Shown: one piece after another, positions 47,485 through 58,480 of the stretch | Position numbering within the stretch: position 1 is the stretch's first letter | How the letters are laid out: each line of letters begins with the position of its first letter | Origin: Elysia chlorotica | Lineage: Eukaryota > Mollusca > Gastropoda > Plakobranchidae | Assembly: GCA_003991915.1 (NCBI GenBank) | Contig: RQTK01000202.1 | Location: 239,324 to 303,323 of the forward strand | Direction: 5' to 3' | DNA: 64,000 bases | Program-made: the position numbers and the translations under genes | The notes under the pieces: model-generated | Database searches by the model: none | Told to the model about the DNA's origin: nothing | Seen by the model: the letters and a program-made list of their open reading frames with translations, nothing else

Positions 47485-47585
47485 TTGGGATGGGCAAGGG
47501 GTCTAGAGCTCAGACCTGGCCGCTGCGAGACCCGGGTTCTCTCCAATGTCTCTCACCTGGGTTCAATGCATAAAGGCTAGCCAAG
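47485..47585 (+). mobile_element. tRNA-like SINE head
   Basis: GGGCAAGGGGTCTAGAGCTC (A-box-like) and GACCCGGGTTCTCTCC (B-box-like) at tRNA spacing. Degenerate. Confidence 0.4.
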
Positions 47586-47740
47586 TGTTAAGCTTCATTG
47601 TTTGTTATGTTGTTTTAACCTTTCAAGTGTGCACAGCTTGCGATTTGAAGACAGAACACGAGACTGCAGGCAAATCGCGCTAGGGGAGAGGGGGAAAGCG
47701 TAGGGGCCGCTAGAGATGGAATTCGTTTCATTGTGAAGGT

Positions 47741-47994
47741 TGGGGGGTTGGGTTGGTTTAACGTCCAACAGCAGCACTATATAGGCTATATTGTGGACGG
47801 ACCCCAAGACGGACGTCTGACAATTTTATGTGCTGCCACACACGATACAGGGCGGGGATACCATGACTCCTGTCTCAGCCGGTCACATTATGCTGACACC
47901 GACTCAACCAGTAGGGAACGCAACAGCCAGGATACGAACTCGGGACCTTTTGCGTCGGAAGCCGGTGTTCTACCACTGGGCCACCGCGCCCCCC
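47741..47994 (-). mobile_element. SINE family A, full length, perfect 14-bp target duplication
   Basis: Best copy in the window, about 254 bp. On the minus strand: the head GCGCGGTGGCCCAGTGGTAG (A box), GAGTTCGTATCCTGG (B box), the centre GGTTGAGTCGGTGTCAGCAT and AATGTGACCGGCTGAGACAG, GTGTGGCAGCACATAAAATT, GTCAGACGTCCGTCTTGGGG, and the tail GTTGGACGTTAAACCAACCC. TTCATTGTGAAGGT flanks it exactly at 47727-47740 and 47995-48008. The gene-like frames 47733-48017 and 47830-48060 are the SINE read through. Confidence 0.93.
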
Positions 47995-48009
47995 TTCATT
48001 GTGAAGGTA

Positions 48010-48365
48010 GTTTCTAAAAGCAGCTCCTACTCTCATTCTAGGGGACGGAAAAGTAGATAAGACAGCGGGCTTCTCCGATAGTCAAAAGAATTCAGCACCG
48101 CGTAACGCAGTGTTTTACCTGCGCCAAGATGTGTAAAAAAATCAGCGAGCGATCGGTGTATACTGGTACAATCTGATACTTTGCCATTTGTGTTTGTCTG
48201 CTTGCAAACACTCTATTAACTAACAACAAACAAAGTCATATAACGATACATGTGTAGAAAGATTCTTGTTTTACTTGACTGTTTTGTATTTTCATTAATT
48301 TGTCTTTGCTCGTATGAAGCTTTCTGCCTTCACCAAACAAAAAAAACAAAAAAAAAAAAAATCAA

Positions 48366-48408
<43 letters not shown>

Positions 48409-49015
48409 AACCACACTCACAAATCACACACAAAAACAAAAATCACAAAAAAGCAGCCAGTTACTAAATACTAGATTTTAATTAGATACACTCATTCGCC
48501 TCGAGAGATAAAGGTATTTTTTCATTACGCTAAAATTAGTCTTGGTCTGGATGTGTTTCTAAAAATAGTGCTTGCGACGGTCACTTTAAGACTTAATAAA
48601 AATGTTTTATTGATATTCTACCTGAAAGTGTTAACTATAGAATATGGATCACAAGTTTTAATGCTAGTTCAGCTAAATAATATACTATAGTTTGCTGTCA
48701 ATGAGTGCTCGGTGCTGTAGTCAAAGTTTCATGTTTTCTATAAAGTATTAACAAAAATTTGATATTACTTAAACAAATACTGTCTTGTTGTTTGCAAAGT
48801 GTTGGCTAATTCATTACATATATTCTTTACTGTAGATATTCTCATACCTTTGATACTTCGCATTCTGCACTGAATTCTCAACTATAAATGAATTTATGAG
48901 CAATTTGCAATTTTTCGTGTGGAATTGACTTGTACAGATTTATACATTAATTAAATAGACTACATTATTTTAACTTAAAAGTGATATCAAACTGTGTATT
49001 CGATAACCGTGAAAT
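48010..49015. other. AT-rich 5' flank of the unknown gene
   Basis: A long A run and (AATA)n at 48342-48409, then about 600 bp of AT-rich sequence without repeats or recognisable core promoter. If the ATG at 49016 is used, this holds the 5' UTR and possibly an upstream intron. Confidence 0.5.
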
Positions 49016-50184
49016 ATGCCGAGTCCATCACGATTCGGACCGCCGGTACCGGAACAATCGGTCTCGTCACGGGAACCGGACCCAGACTCAGTTTCCGTGA
49101 GAGACTGCGCCCACAGGGCCAGGATCAGGTCACAGAGGACCATCGACAAGACGGACAGCGCGGGGTTTCAGGTTCAAACCTCACCTGACACCCAGCGGCA
49201 TTCGCAGATCTCTGAGTTTGGAGAACCGGTCCAAGCAGCGGATATGGTGGCTTGGGAGGCAGAGTATCCGGTGCAGGACTCAATGAGTGACAACAAAACG
49301 GAACAGTTTCTTTCCGGAGATGGTGGTGGTCATGATCCGCTCTCAGTTAACCGGATAAGTGGGATCGGTGATTCTCGGACCCGAAAAGTTGGTGTCTCAC
49401 ACGTTCATGGTGTGGACAGTTCTTGGTTCAAAACTGACAGTGACGTCAACGGTGCTTCACACACACCAGGCCTTGAGCACGCTACTCAACCTTTGGCCTC
49501 ATTACAAGATCATCCTGAGGCAGCTTCAGCACGGGACACCAACCACAACAGATACATCGTTTCACAACAAGATTCTTCAGAAAAATCGGGGATTTCCGCA
49601 GATCATCAATCTGCACCGAACAGCTTCTTGGTTGGTCCAAGCTCAATCTCGCATGAACCGAGTCCTGTGACCAACCAAGAACGCTTGCATTCCGAAACAC
49701 CCGCGGAATCATCCGGTTCTCAAACTGATAAATCCTCTGACCCCATCGCAGCGTCAGGGCTACAGGGAGCTCACATGGAACTCCCAGGACCGCGATATCG
49801 CGCCATATCTGCCTCTAGCAACCAAACCCCCGCGGCGTCTCCGTCAGAATTCCTCACGCCGAGCGAGACCTGCTCGAGTCCAAAGTTTCAGTTCGCCAAA
49901 CCCGCCGTGCCGTTCTCATCGTACACAGACTGGCAGGACCAGCAGACACCGGGACCCCTGCCCCATCCCCCCTTCCGGCGCCAACTGAGCAAGAGGAAGA
50001 ACGAGGTGCCTGTAGAGGAGGTACAGCTGGAGACGGAGAGAGACATTGCCGCACTGGCGTATGTCCAGTCAGCCTCCTCCCTCAGTGATGACGAAGACAG
50101 CAGCGACACGGGGGATGGGGACTTTCAGTCGCTGCCCTCGCTCAGCCCTCGGATACCGTTGTCGCCCAAAGCCAAGAGAAAGAA
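49016..50184 (+). CDS. First coding exon of an unrecognised, largely disordered protein
   Basis: The strongest coding signal here: 389 codons plus two bases, with balanced codon use and higher GC than the AT-rich flanks. The ATG has A at -3 and an in-frame TGA two codons upstream, so it is the first possible start. The open frame nominally ends at TAA (50186-50188), but AAGAA/GTAAGT at 50184/50185 is a consensus donor, so the stop is probably intronic and the protein continues. Composition is rich in Ser, Pro, Gln, Asp and Gly, with no signal peptide, membrane helix or domain I know. Near the end lie a basic patch (FRRQLSKRKNE), an acidic cluster at residues about 357-369 (SDDEDSSDTGDGD) and a basic SPKAKRKK tail, suggesting phosphorylated and possibly nuclear-localised regions. 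A Ser/Pro resemblance to the PI4KB linker is too weak to use. Confidence 0.7.
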
Positions 50185-50295
50185 GTAAGTTGCTCTGGTT
50201 TTAAGCAGTGAGGGTGTGGGTGTCTTGTTCTTCGTATTTCTTAGAAAAAGCTACTTCTATTATTGCTATCAGCATCACCATTGCTGGACCTAGGA

Positions 50296-50456
<161 letters not shown>

Positions 50457-50809
50457 ATTACAAAAGTAAATCAGGCAGGTGGATGGTATTGATTAACTTT
50501 CTCAGCTGTTTTAAAAACATAAACAAATTAAGCGGCTAGATAATAAAAAAAATATTTCCTTTTTAAACATATGTAATAATAAACGTTAGAAAACACCATT
50601 TTTAGGTTTAAGGCTTGAGCTGAAGTTGCGCAAAAGAACCCGTGTGCCTAATTCATCCTTTTTGCTATAAAATGCTTTTATATTTTTTTGATACAGACAT
50701 TTTTTAATTCTAATTCAAAAATATACACTATACATATTTAACTCTAGACTGAACCCCCCCCCCCCCACACACTAACAATAAAAAAATGGTTATATGCCAA
50801 ATTAAAAGA

Positions 50810-52015
50810 TGGGTATACAGCATACACACAAGGTGCAAGGAAAAACTGGATGGAGAAAACAGAAAGCCTAAATCTGGACAGATCAGGTCATAAATGGTGT
50901 AAACAAAAATAATATTATAAGCGTACAAACAACTGACGCAGATTCCCTACACACCAATCCTTCAAGAATAGGCTACCTTAATGCTCAGTCGACAAAAGAA
51001 AAACAGAGGACCTGAACGACTTTATAACAGAATACAACTTAGAGCTATTGTGCATAACTGAGACTTGGCTTAAAGAACAAGGCAGTGAGTCAACCCTAAG
51101 CAATTTAACACCAGAATGCTACAAGATAAAATCATATCCTCGCCTATATAGAGACGCAGGTGGTTTTGCTCACATTTATAAAGATACCCTTTATTGTTCG
51201 TGTCGACGAATTGAAGAAAATTACACGGCTTTTGAGGCGGCACAAATAACCCTCCAGAAATCAATATGTTCTGTGTATACCGCGCACCCCGCAGTAAGGT
51301 TAACAAAACAAAAAAAACAACCCAACTGCTGTCTTGGAGATTGAACAATTCATTTCGGAAATACATTTAAAATCATCAAACTTTATAATTTTGGGAGATT
51401 TTAATTTTCATTTCGATTCACAGAAAGCAACCGATGAAGGTAAACTAAAATCAACACTAGAACTTTTAGAATTAAAGCAGTGGCTTCAAGGCCCCAATCA
51501 CAGAGCGGGTCACAGAGCGGGTAACATGTTAGACTTATTAATAACATAAAAAAAAAAAACTTTGAATACATTAAACAAGTTTCGATCGTTTATATTGTTA
51601 AATCTGACCATTTCTTCGATTTATGTGAGCTGAACATCGAAAAAGAAAAACATCTAAAGAAAAAAGTAAAGACGAGGAAACTGAATACAGTTAACATTGA
51701 ATGTTTTAAATCCAACCTTACAACTGCTTTAACACACAGAACAATTGAAAACATAGACATTCTAAATCAAGCAATAGAAACCACATTAAGTACAAAATCG
51801 ACCTTACTTGGTATAAATGTTTAAATGGCACAGGCCCTGAGTACCTCAGTGAATCACTCACTGTTTATGTGCCAAATAGATCACTTAGATCCTCAGCAGA
51901 CACCAAAAGTCTTGTTGTCCCCCATAAGAAATATAAAATGTTTGAGGAACGTTCATTTTCTTGCATAGGTCCCAACATTTGGAATAATTTACCATTGTGG
52001 ACTGGACAAAACTGA
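50810..52015 (+). mobile_element. CR1/Jockey-type LINE with internal deletion of reverse transcriptase
   Basis: The 5' part encodes an apurinic-like endonuclease: GYLNAQST, LELLCITETWLKEQ (51035-51075), then, after a frameshift near 51280, FIILGDFNFHFD (51387-51420), NMLDLLIT (51523-51546) and SDHFFDL (about 51605). Around 51800 it passes directly into an ORF2 C-terminus (GPEYLSESLTVYVPNRSLRS, then FSCIGPNIWNNLPLW to about 51998). The whole reverse transcriptase that should lie between, roughly 1.5 kb in such elements, is missing. Unlike a 5'-truncated copy, both ends are kept. Several stops make it non-functional. It lies within the putative first intron of the unknown gene. Confidence 0.82.
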
Positions 52016-52019
52016 CAAG

Positions 52020-53100
52020 ATTATTAATGATTTCGTTGTCTAATTAAACTCAAAAACGTTTTTCTTACGAACGGGTATAGTAATAAACAGAAAACAAAGA
52101 AAGTATCTATTTTTCACTAACTCACGCTTTAAGAAGCGTTTATAGCATGTCAGCAGAACACTGTTAAAGTGAAAAAATGCGGTCAAATTTATCGATTGTT
52201 GTTTTCTTTGTTTTTAGTTTGTTAGCTTATTTGGAATATTTTCTTTTAAACATGTACTCAGGCAAGACTATTCTGTATATACAAAGAGTACAGGGGGAAA
52301 ACGACCGTATTTATAGATTCTACGTTTTGAGGAAATTAAGTTTAAAAGTTTGAAAGTCTATATTTCTGTCACAGGATGTTGTTTAAAGAAACCCATGGAC
52401 GTTTTAGCCAAATTAGTTATACAGTACCGGTCTTTAGCAAGGGAGTAATAGGGCAATACGGGTAACTAGAAAAATCATTTTTTTTGCAGCAATCGTCGTT
52501 TCACCCCTGTACTCTTAATACAGATTCTAGAAAAGTATAAACAAAGCAACCACAAATATAGATGTGCGATATTCTTGCTGCTTCCCCTTTTTTTAATACT
52601 CCCTTTATGTTTTGGAAGTAAAATTAAATCTCCTTTTGCCTTAATCTGTATCGCGGTCAGAAGAGCTTATTTCGATTTAACGAAACACTTTAGAGAAAGA
52701 GAAAAAGATTCAGAGAGAGAGAGAGAGAGAGATTACCGAAACAATACAAGAACAAAGAGACAAAAAACACACACAAAAAAAACGAACAGTTTGGGCGTGA
52801 AATAAAATCGTCCACCTTGTACCTCCAGGGATAGGTTTGTACTAAAGATCCGCCCCTTGTGTCACTTGCTCAATGTTTGCCTCCCTTCGGGCTTCATCCA
52901 TGCTAGCTAAAAAATCAATTTTTTTTTTCGAATCGATTAATCTTTTAATTGAGTTTGAAAAAAAATGAAGAGAGAGAGAGAGAGAGAGAGAGAGTGAGAG
53001 AGAGGGATACAAAGAGAGAAGCGGATTCATTCTTTTGTTATGGAAACTGTGTGTAACAAAATCATTGGTTTTTCGTGCGTCACATACCGACTGTTGACAG
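52020..53100. other. Non-coding AT-rich; small (GA)n tracts
   Basis: GA repeats at about 52713-52732 and 52973-53005. No gene recognised. Confidence 0.5.
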
Positions 53101-53106
53101 AGCACT

Positions 53107-53220
53107 CTCTCTCTCTCTCACTCTCTCTCTCTATCTCTCTCTCACTCTCTCTCTCTATCTCTCTCTCTCTATCTCTCTCTCTCTATCTCTCTCTCTTTCT
53201 CCCTCTCTTTCTCTCTCTGG
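53107..53220. repeat. (CT)n with periodic TATCT/CACT interruptions
   Basis: About 110 bp. The interruptions recur at roughly 14-22 bp, hinting at a higher-order unit. Confidence 0.9.
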
Positions 53221-53620
53221 TCGGAAATAGCAAACCTTTTTCTTTATTTAAATGTTCCGTGGATTCCATATAGAACTACGCACCTGGACAGGGCCCACAG
53301 CGGAACAATTGGAGAAATGGAGGCTCGATCGGGGATTTAAGCCAGGGACTTCTGTTTTGAACCCGTTAAATTTACCAAAGGCGTTCAATCTCAGAGTTCG
53401 TGATGTAATTCAAGATCTTTGCGTGATTCCATGTTTCTATAAATAGATTGCTTATACATAATAGTGTAGCCTATCCCAAAATACCGTGTAATAATCGGTA
53501 ATTCTGTAAGCAGCTTAGTAATAATAATATTGCATAACATTTATGACATGATTCTTGTTAGCGATTTATGCATAATACTCTGTTTGATCTTATCTTGCTA
53601 CGATCAAAGTCGGACTTGTT

Positions 53621-53935
53621 TTGTAAGTTCGATTGGTGCAGTAGATAGTGCCAAGCCTTCGGGTACATAGGGTTCCCGTTCAATTAACATAGTACCGTAA
53701 CCACTGTTTAAGGCCAGTATGGTGCAGTAGATAGTGCCACGCCTTCGGGTATATAGGGTTCCCGTTCAATTAACAAACTAACCACTGTTTAAGGCCAGTA
53801 TGGTGCAGTAGATAGTGCCACGCCTTCGGGTATATAGGGTTCCTGTTTAATTAACAAACTAACCACTGTTTAAGGCCAGTATGGTGCAGTTGTTAGTGCC
53901 AAGATTGAAGGTATACACGTTTGCCGTTCAACTTT
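53621..53935 (+). repeat. Tandem array of tRNA-like monomers (~81-86 bp)
   Basis: GGTGCAGTAGATAGTGCCA recurs at 53635, 53721, 53802 and 53883 (variant), giving periods of 86, 81 and 81. Each unit has an A-box-like start, CCTTCGGGTATATAGG, a B-box-like GTTCCCGTTCAATTAAC and a linker ACCACTGTTTAAGGCCAGTA. The middle copies are nearly identical. Diverged relatives appear downstream at about 54050 and 54222. I read this as a tRNA-derived SINE head amplified in tandem; stem pairing looks too poor for working tRNA genes. Confidence 0.75.
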
Positions 53936-54050
53936 CTATTTTGGCCATTGTCATATTGGTCAACGTGGCCATAGATTGTTACAGAATTCAGTCCAATATT
54001 CTTTTGCCTCTAATGATTGGTATGATTGACGTATGTTTGTAATGTAGACT

Positions 54051-54290
54051 AAAACGGTGTAGTAGTTAGAGTCGAGCTTCTAGGTTCCCAGGCTCATTGT
54101 TCAAATACGTTTTTAGCACTAATTCCATGGCATATATTTGTTGCAGGATTACATTTGTCTAATCTATTTTGCTTCTATGTGTAATGTAATTTAAGTCAGG
54201 CTTCTGGTGTGAGTTACATGATTGTGGTACTTAGTACCAAGATTTAAGGTACGGTGTATATACAGTTGCCGATCAGTAAAAATTATAATC
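54051..54290 (+). repeat. Two further diverged tRNA-like monomers
   Basis: ACGGTGTAGTAGTTAGAGTC with TTGTTCAAATACG (about 54055-54115), and GTGGTACTTAGTACCAAGAT with GTATATACAGTTGCCGATCA (about 54225-54275). The second resembles the last unit of the preceding array. Confidence 0.45.
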
Positions 54291-54383
54291 GTACTTGATA
54301 TGGTTTGATCACATCAGATTTGCCTGACAGCATTCTGTTTCTTGTAGTGGGTGTCTTCCATTTTATTTTTATTGAACACTCCT

Positions 54384-54582
54384 GTCCGAGCGCTGACCTT
54401 TTCGCTCCCTACTGGTTGAGCCGGTGTCAGTTTAATGTGACCAGCTAAGACAGGAGTCATGGTATCTCCGCCCTGTCTCGTGTATGGCAGCACATAAAAT
54501 TGTCAGACTTCAGTATTGGAGCCCGTGCACAATATAGCCTATATAGTGATGATGTTGACGTGGAACCAACTCAACAACCATC
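54384..54582 (+). mobile_element. SINE family A, head truncated
   Basis: Starts with a diverged remnant and then matches from CTCCCTACTGGTTGAGCCGG through GTGACCAGCTAAGACAGGAG, ATGGCAGCACATAAAATTGT and CACAATATAGCCTATATAGT to GACGTGGAACCAACTCAACA. Tail well preserved. Confidence 0.85.
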
Positions 54583-54589
54583 TTTAATC

Positions 54590-55535
54590 TTTCACCTGCC
54601 TTTATGTCCTGCTCGTTAGGACTTGCCGCTGGGCGAAAAAAATAATTATAGACTCCAAGCTTGTAAGGTCCGTTTCGCAGCTACAGAGGACTATGGTCAA
54701 AGCCACTATGAATGATCAGTACCCTCAGCATCCTGGTTTGTAAAAAATAATTATACAGGACAGAATCCGCCTTCATATAACAGGATCCGACAGTTGATAT
54801 TTAGCGGAAAAACAAATGATATCATTTTGTCGACAGAGGACGAAAAAAGGGCAAGAACAGAACCCTGTAGGTTTCAAAACCTGTATTATACCACTTATTT
54901 AGACCCGCTTGATAACAGGTTAGAACGACAAATCAGGACAAAAAGTACCCACTTCCGGTAGCACCATAACTCATAGCCACAGTGGTCTAAAATGGAGTTC
55001 GCTAGTCATTGGTTGTACTTATCATGACATGCCTTGTGTTGTAACTATAACAAAAAAAAAATTCACAAAAAAATTCAGAACCAAAACGTAACCCTACTCT
55101 AGCAGAGCCAATCGGGAGCAATCAAGTTTCTTTTTCTCTAAGCGTCGAAAGTTGAGCGTTGTATGTGACAAGACCAGCCCATGTCTACAGGACCTGGATA
55201 TTTCAACGTTTATTGTTGAGTGGATAGCAAAGCCTGTAATGTGATGCCACTGATGTGCAACGACTGTTTCTTTTTCTCTAAGCCTCGAAAGTTGACAAAA
55301 CCCTACAGGGCCTTGATATTTCAACTATAATTCTTGAGTAGATAGTTAAGCCGCCTGTATTGTGATGTGCAACGACTGGCCATCATATCCTAATTCCTAC
55401 ATGTCCTTGTCCAGAACCAGACGCGGATGTCCAGGATTCCCAGAAAGGAAGGCAGCCCTTGATACTGCCGGCTTCATAATTTCAGTATCACATTACAATA
55501 GGATGTGTTTGTGTGTTGTCAATGTTGCATCTCTT
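54590..55535. other. Non-coding; internal ~130-bp duplication
   Basis: AAGCGTCGAAAGTTGA (55140) and AAGCCTCGAAAGTTGA (55280) each follow TTTCTTTTTCTCT and precede an ACAGG-CCT-GATATTTCAAC block, so a segment of about 130-140 bp is duplicated. No gene recognised. Confidence 0.55.
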
Positions 55536-55536
55536 G

Positions 55537-55538
<2 letters not shown>

Positions 55539-55575
<37 letters not shown>

Positions 55576-55796
55576 CTGTCTGTCTATCTGTCCCTCTGTC
55601 TCTCTGTCTCTTTCTCTCTCTGTCTGTCTCTCTATATTTTCTCTGAATTTCTCCATTTCTCACCCTCCCTCCCGCCCTCTCTCTCTCTCTCTTTCTGTCA
55701 TTTTTTTTCTCAATGTCACTCCTTTCTCTCTCTCTCTATCTCTCTCTCAATATGTCTGTCTGTCTGTCTACATGTCTCTCTCGCTCACTCTCTCTC

Positions 55797-55828
<32 letters not shown>

Positions 55829-55868
55829 GTCTGTCTGTCTACATGTCTCTCTCGCTCACTCTCTCCCC

Positions 55869-55915
<47 letters not shown>
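55539..55915. repeat. CT-rich compound repeat with internal duplication
   Basis: CT repeats with CTGT and CCCT variants. GTCTGTCTACATGTCTCTCT occurs twice, about 80 bp apart (55763 and 55843), so part of the region duplicated. Confidence 0.9.
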
Positions 55916-55918
<3 letters not shown>

Positions 55919-55964
55919 CGTCATGTCATTTAAACTTCGGGTACTAACGTTATCAAATGATGAC

Positions 55965-56095
55965 CTCACTTGGTCCAGTGCATAGAGCTCAAGACTGCCG
56001 AGCATAAGATCCTTGGGTTGTAGTTCTCGCCTCTATTGGGATAACTCCTGAAACTAATTGAAAGCGGGTAAAGGCGAAACTTAACCTTTAACAGA
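55965..56095 (+). mobile_element. tRNA-like SINE head, degenerate
   Basis: TGGTCCAGTGCATAGAGCTC (A-box-like) and TGGGTTGTAGTTCTC (B-box position). Confidence 0.35.
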
Positions 56096-56114
56096 CACTT
56101 CTTAGCACGCGGCA

Positions 56115-56311
56115 GTGTGTGTGTGTGTGTTTGATTGTATGTCAATGTCTGTTTTTATGTGTATATGTCTGTTCGTATGTCTGTGTGTGTATGCGTGTGT
56201 GTGTTTCTGTCTGTGTATGTTTGATTGTATGTCTGTGTCTGTGTTTATGTGTTTATGTCTGTGTGTTCGTATGTCTCTGTGTGTGTGTGTGTTTGTGTGT
56301 GTGTTTGTGTA
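56115..56311. repeat. Impure (GT)n repeat
   Basis: About 195 bp of GTGTGT with TATGTCTGT interruptions. TTTGATTGTATGTC occurs at about 56130 and 56220, so a unit of about 90 bp is duplicated. Confidence 0.9.
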
Positions 56312-56312
56312 G

Positions 56313-56472
56313 AAACTCTGCACCTGGTGACCTTAGCAGCCAGACAGGCCGGGAGATGACAGTGTTTACTGCGCATGCCCAACAGACAGGGCGGGCTTCC
56401 GTCAACATGTCTGGGCCAGCCCCAGAACACTGTCCAATGCTGTATTTGTGTTGGCAATTGCAAAACATTTGA
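56313..56472 (+). CDS. Candidate second exon of the 49016 gene (tentative)
   Basis: After a GT-rich tract ending TTTGTGTAG (56312), a GC-rich segment stays open for 159 bp to TGA at 56470-56472. Its first base would complete the codon left open by the donor at 50184, so the phases agree; the joint reading is Lys then NSAPGDLSSQTGREM. By chance one of three phases would agree. The peptide has no known domain, the acceptor lies in a microsatellite, and no polyadenylation signal was assigned. It could be unrelated unique sequence. Confidence 0.22.
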
Positions 56473-56569
56473 ACAACCAATAGATCGACATCCACGCTAT
56501 TCTCAGAATTTGTATAATATGCCCGTATTTGGATGTGTGTGTGTGGTTGTTTTATTAGAGACCCCCTGA

Positions 56570-57180
56570 TGGTTTGGCAGGCTCACAGAAATAAAAGAAG
56601 CATAAATCAGAAAGCGAAGTAAGAAAAGGTTAGAGGGCTATGTTTATATAATTATGGCACGCCGAGAATGTCATTGTGTGTCCCAGTGATCCAATGACAT
56701 CGTGATGTGGCATTAAAAAGGTGCCATTTACATGTCCTTAAAACCTGAGGTGTGACAGAATAAAACATGTTTATGCGAGTTGAGTATATATATAAGTTTA
56801 CAAAAATAATTGTATGAAATGGAAGACTGGTTATAAAATATATGAAACATGCCATAAGATGCCATAACAGAGACCCTACAGTTTTTTTAATGATCATTTT
56901 TTTTTAAGTTGAACTTTTCTATTGTGCCTCTTGTCGCTTTTTCAAACTTGTATATAGAACAATTTTGCTCTCACGTTACGCCTTTTTAATTTGACGCAAG
57001 TTCAGGGTAGAAAAAGGAACTATAGCTTTGTATAAAACAATATTGACAAAAAATTGTAGGATTTTAATTATTTTAGTGCGTAGATAGAGGAAAATGAAAT
57101 TATGAGTTGAAATGATAATGGGAATAATTCAAGAAAGAAAAAAAGTCGGACAGGAGGGAAGAGCTAAACAATAAAGGAGT
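56570..57180. other. Non-coding AT-rich stretch
   Basis: Nothing recognised. Confidence 0.5.
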
Positions 57181-57182
57181 AA

Positions 57183-57232
57183 CAGAGTTGAGTTGAGTTG
57201 AGTTGAGTTGAAGTGGTTAAACGTCCAACAAT
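57183..57232 (-). mobile_element. SINE family A tail with (GAGTT)n
   Basis: Five GAGTT repeats (the simple tail in reverse), then GGTTAAACGTCCAACAATGA. Only the 3' end survives. Confidence 0.65.
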
Positions 57233-57255
57233 GAAGAGATCTACAGAGCGAGAGT

Positions 57256-57256
<1 letters not shown>

Positions 57257-57325
<69 letters not shown>

Positions 57326-57362
57326 GGGAGAGAGAAAGAGTTATATATATATATATATATAT
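57257..57362. repeat. G22 run, (GA)n and (TA)n
   Basis: A G homopolymer of about 22 (57258-57279), GA repeats to about 57338 and TA repeats at 57343-57362. (TA)n can extrude cruciforms. Confidence 0.95.
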
Positions 57363-57975
57363 AAAACTGCAATTTCACTTAGATTATTCAGAGGAAGCCA
57401 TGAATGCACGTTCCCTTCTAGTTGCTCGAAATTCATGTACAAAGAAAATACTAAATACTATGAATTTAGATGCAATAGTTAGACATTTCAATCTACTTTA
57501 TCCTTGCCCTGTGTGCCTGCGATCTTTATCTACGGTGACACTACACCATCTACAGTCCACCAAGTTTTATTGTGTTATAATGGCGCTGTGAAACCCAGTA
57601 CATAACTATAGAGTCACGCTAAGTGTTTAGTTCCTGCCTATCTAGATCTACAGTTTCTATCGAGTTTTGTCCATACACTGTAGGATGCAGCCGTAACACC
57701 ATGGTTAGTAAGTACAAAGAATAAAAAAAAATTCGACGGCGAACTATGCCAATGCAGATATAACCCTTCACCCATGGGTAGCAAGTACAAAGTGTAACTA
57801 GTCGAGCGTCGAAATTTATTTCCGTTTTGTAATTACCGTCCTAAATCTTCAATTATCGCGTTCTCGTATTTCTCTGTTTTACGTTCTGGAGAACACTAAA
57901 ATTTAATATCACCGCCCTCTCTCTCCGGCTTTTGGATAAAAGGAACCAGCTAAACCCTACACAACCAAGTGTATA

Positions 57976-58125
57976 TCCCACCCCTTTGTATAATCCACCC
58001 CTTTGTATAATCCACCCCTTTGTATAATCCACCCCTTTGTATAATCCACCCCTTTGTATAATCCACCCCTTTGTATAATCCACCCCTTTGTATAATCCAC
58101 CCCTTTGTATAATCCACCCCTTTGT
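57976..58125. repeat. 17-bp minisatellite, about 9 copies
   Basis: Unit CCACCCCTTTGTATAAT, nearly perfect through the array. A 17-bp period shifts frame each unit, yet all frames stay open, giving a 17-residue repeat on the minus strand (DYTKGWIIQRGGLYKGV) that I regard as an artefact. Confidence 0.97.
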
Positions 58126-58354
58126 TATGGAAGTGTCGGGTGTCCAGCCTTGTCGGTCTTATCCACATTTTTAATGCTATTTCTTATAGCTTCTTCAGGC
58201 TAGGGTAATTTTTCCTATTTTTCAATGGCGTTTAAAGTTTGGGCTCAAAAGAAAAAAAAAACTTAATTCAGATCAGATAGCATTAGTCTTTGATCTTAGA
58301 CGTTGTCTAATGCAAGGAAGATTAACATTTTCTGGAAGCGTTCTAGCGGTGTTT

Positions 58355-58480
58355 TGGTAGTGCTGCGGATAGACGACCAGTATCATGGAGTTCAGCGGTT
58401 TGAATCCTAGCTGATGTTGCTTGAAGCCTGCAGGATTATCTCAGACGTCTAAACGCCGTAACACATAACAGTTTGTTCCC
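58355..58480 (+). mobile_element. tRNA-like SINE, short
   Basis: TTTTGGTAGTGCTGCGGATA (A-box region) and GCGGTTTGAATCCTAG (a good B box), then a short unique body. Confidence 0.5.

Noticed and set aside
47733..48060. Two gene-like forward frames of 76-94 residues
   Set aside because: Both are read-through of a full-length SINE family A copy with its target duplication. Frames at 464-706, 1064-1252, 12155-12361 and 36187-36621 are also SINE-derived.
53621..53935. Regularly spaced repeats resembling a CRISPR array
   Set aside because: The whole unit is repeated, including what would be the spacers, and the sequence is eukaryotic. It is a tandem duplication of a tRNA-like monomer.
57853..58168. 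Minus-strand repeat protein with a 17-residue period
   Set aside because: A 17-bp DNA repeat read in three successive frames gives a 17-residue protein repeat automatically.
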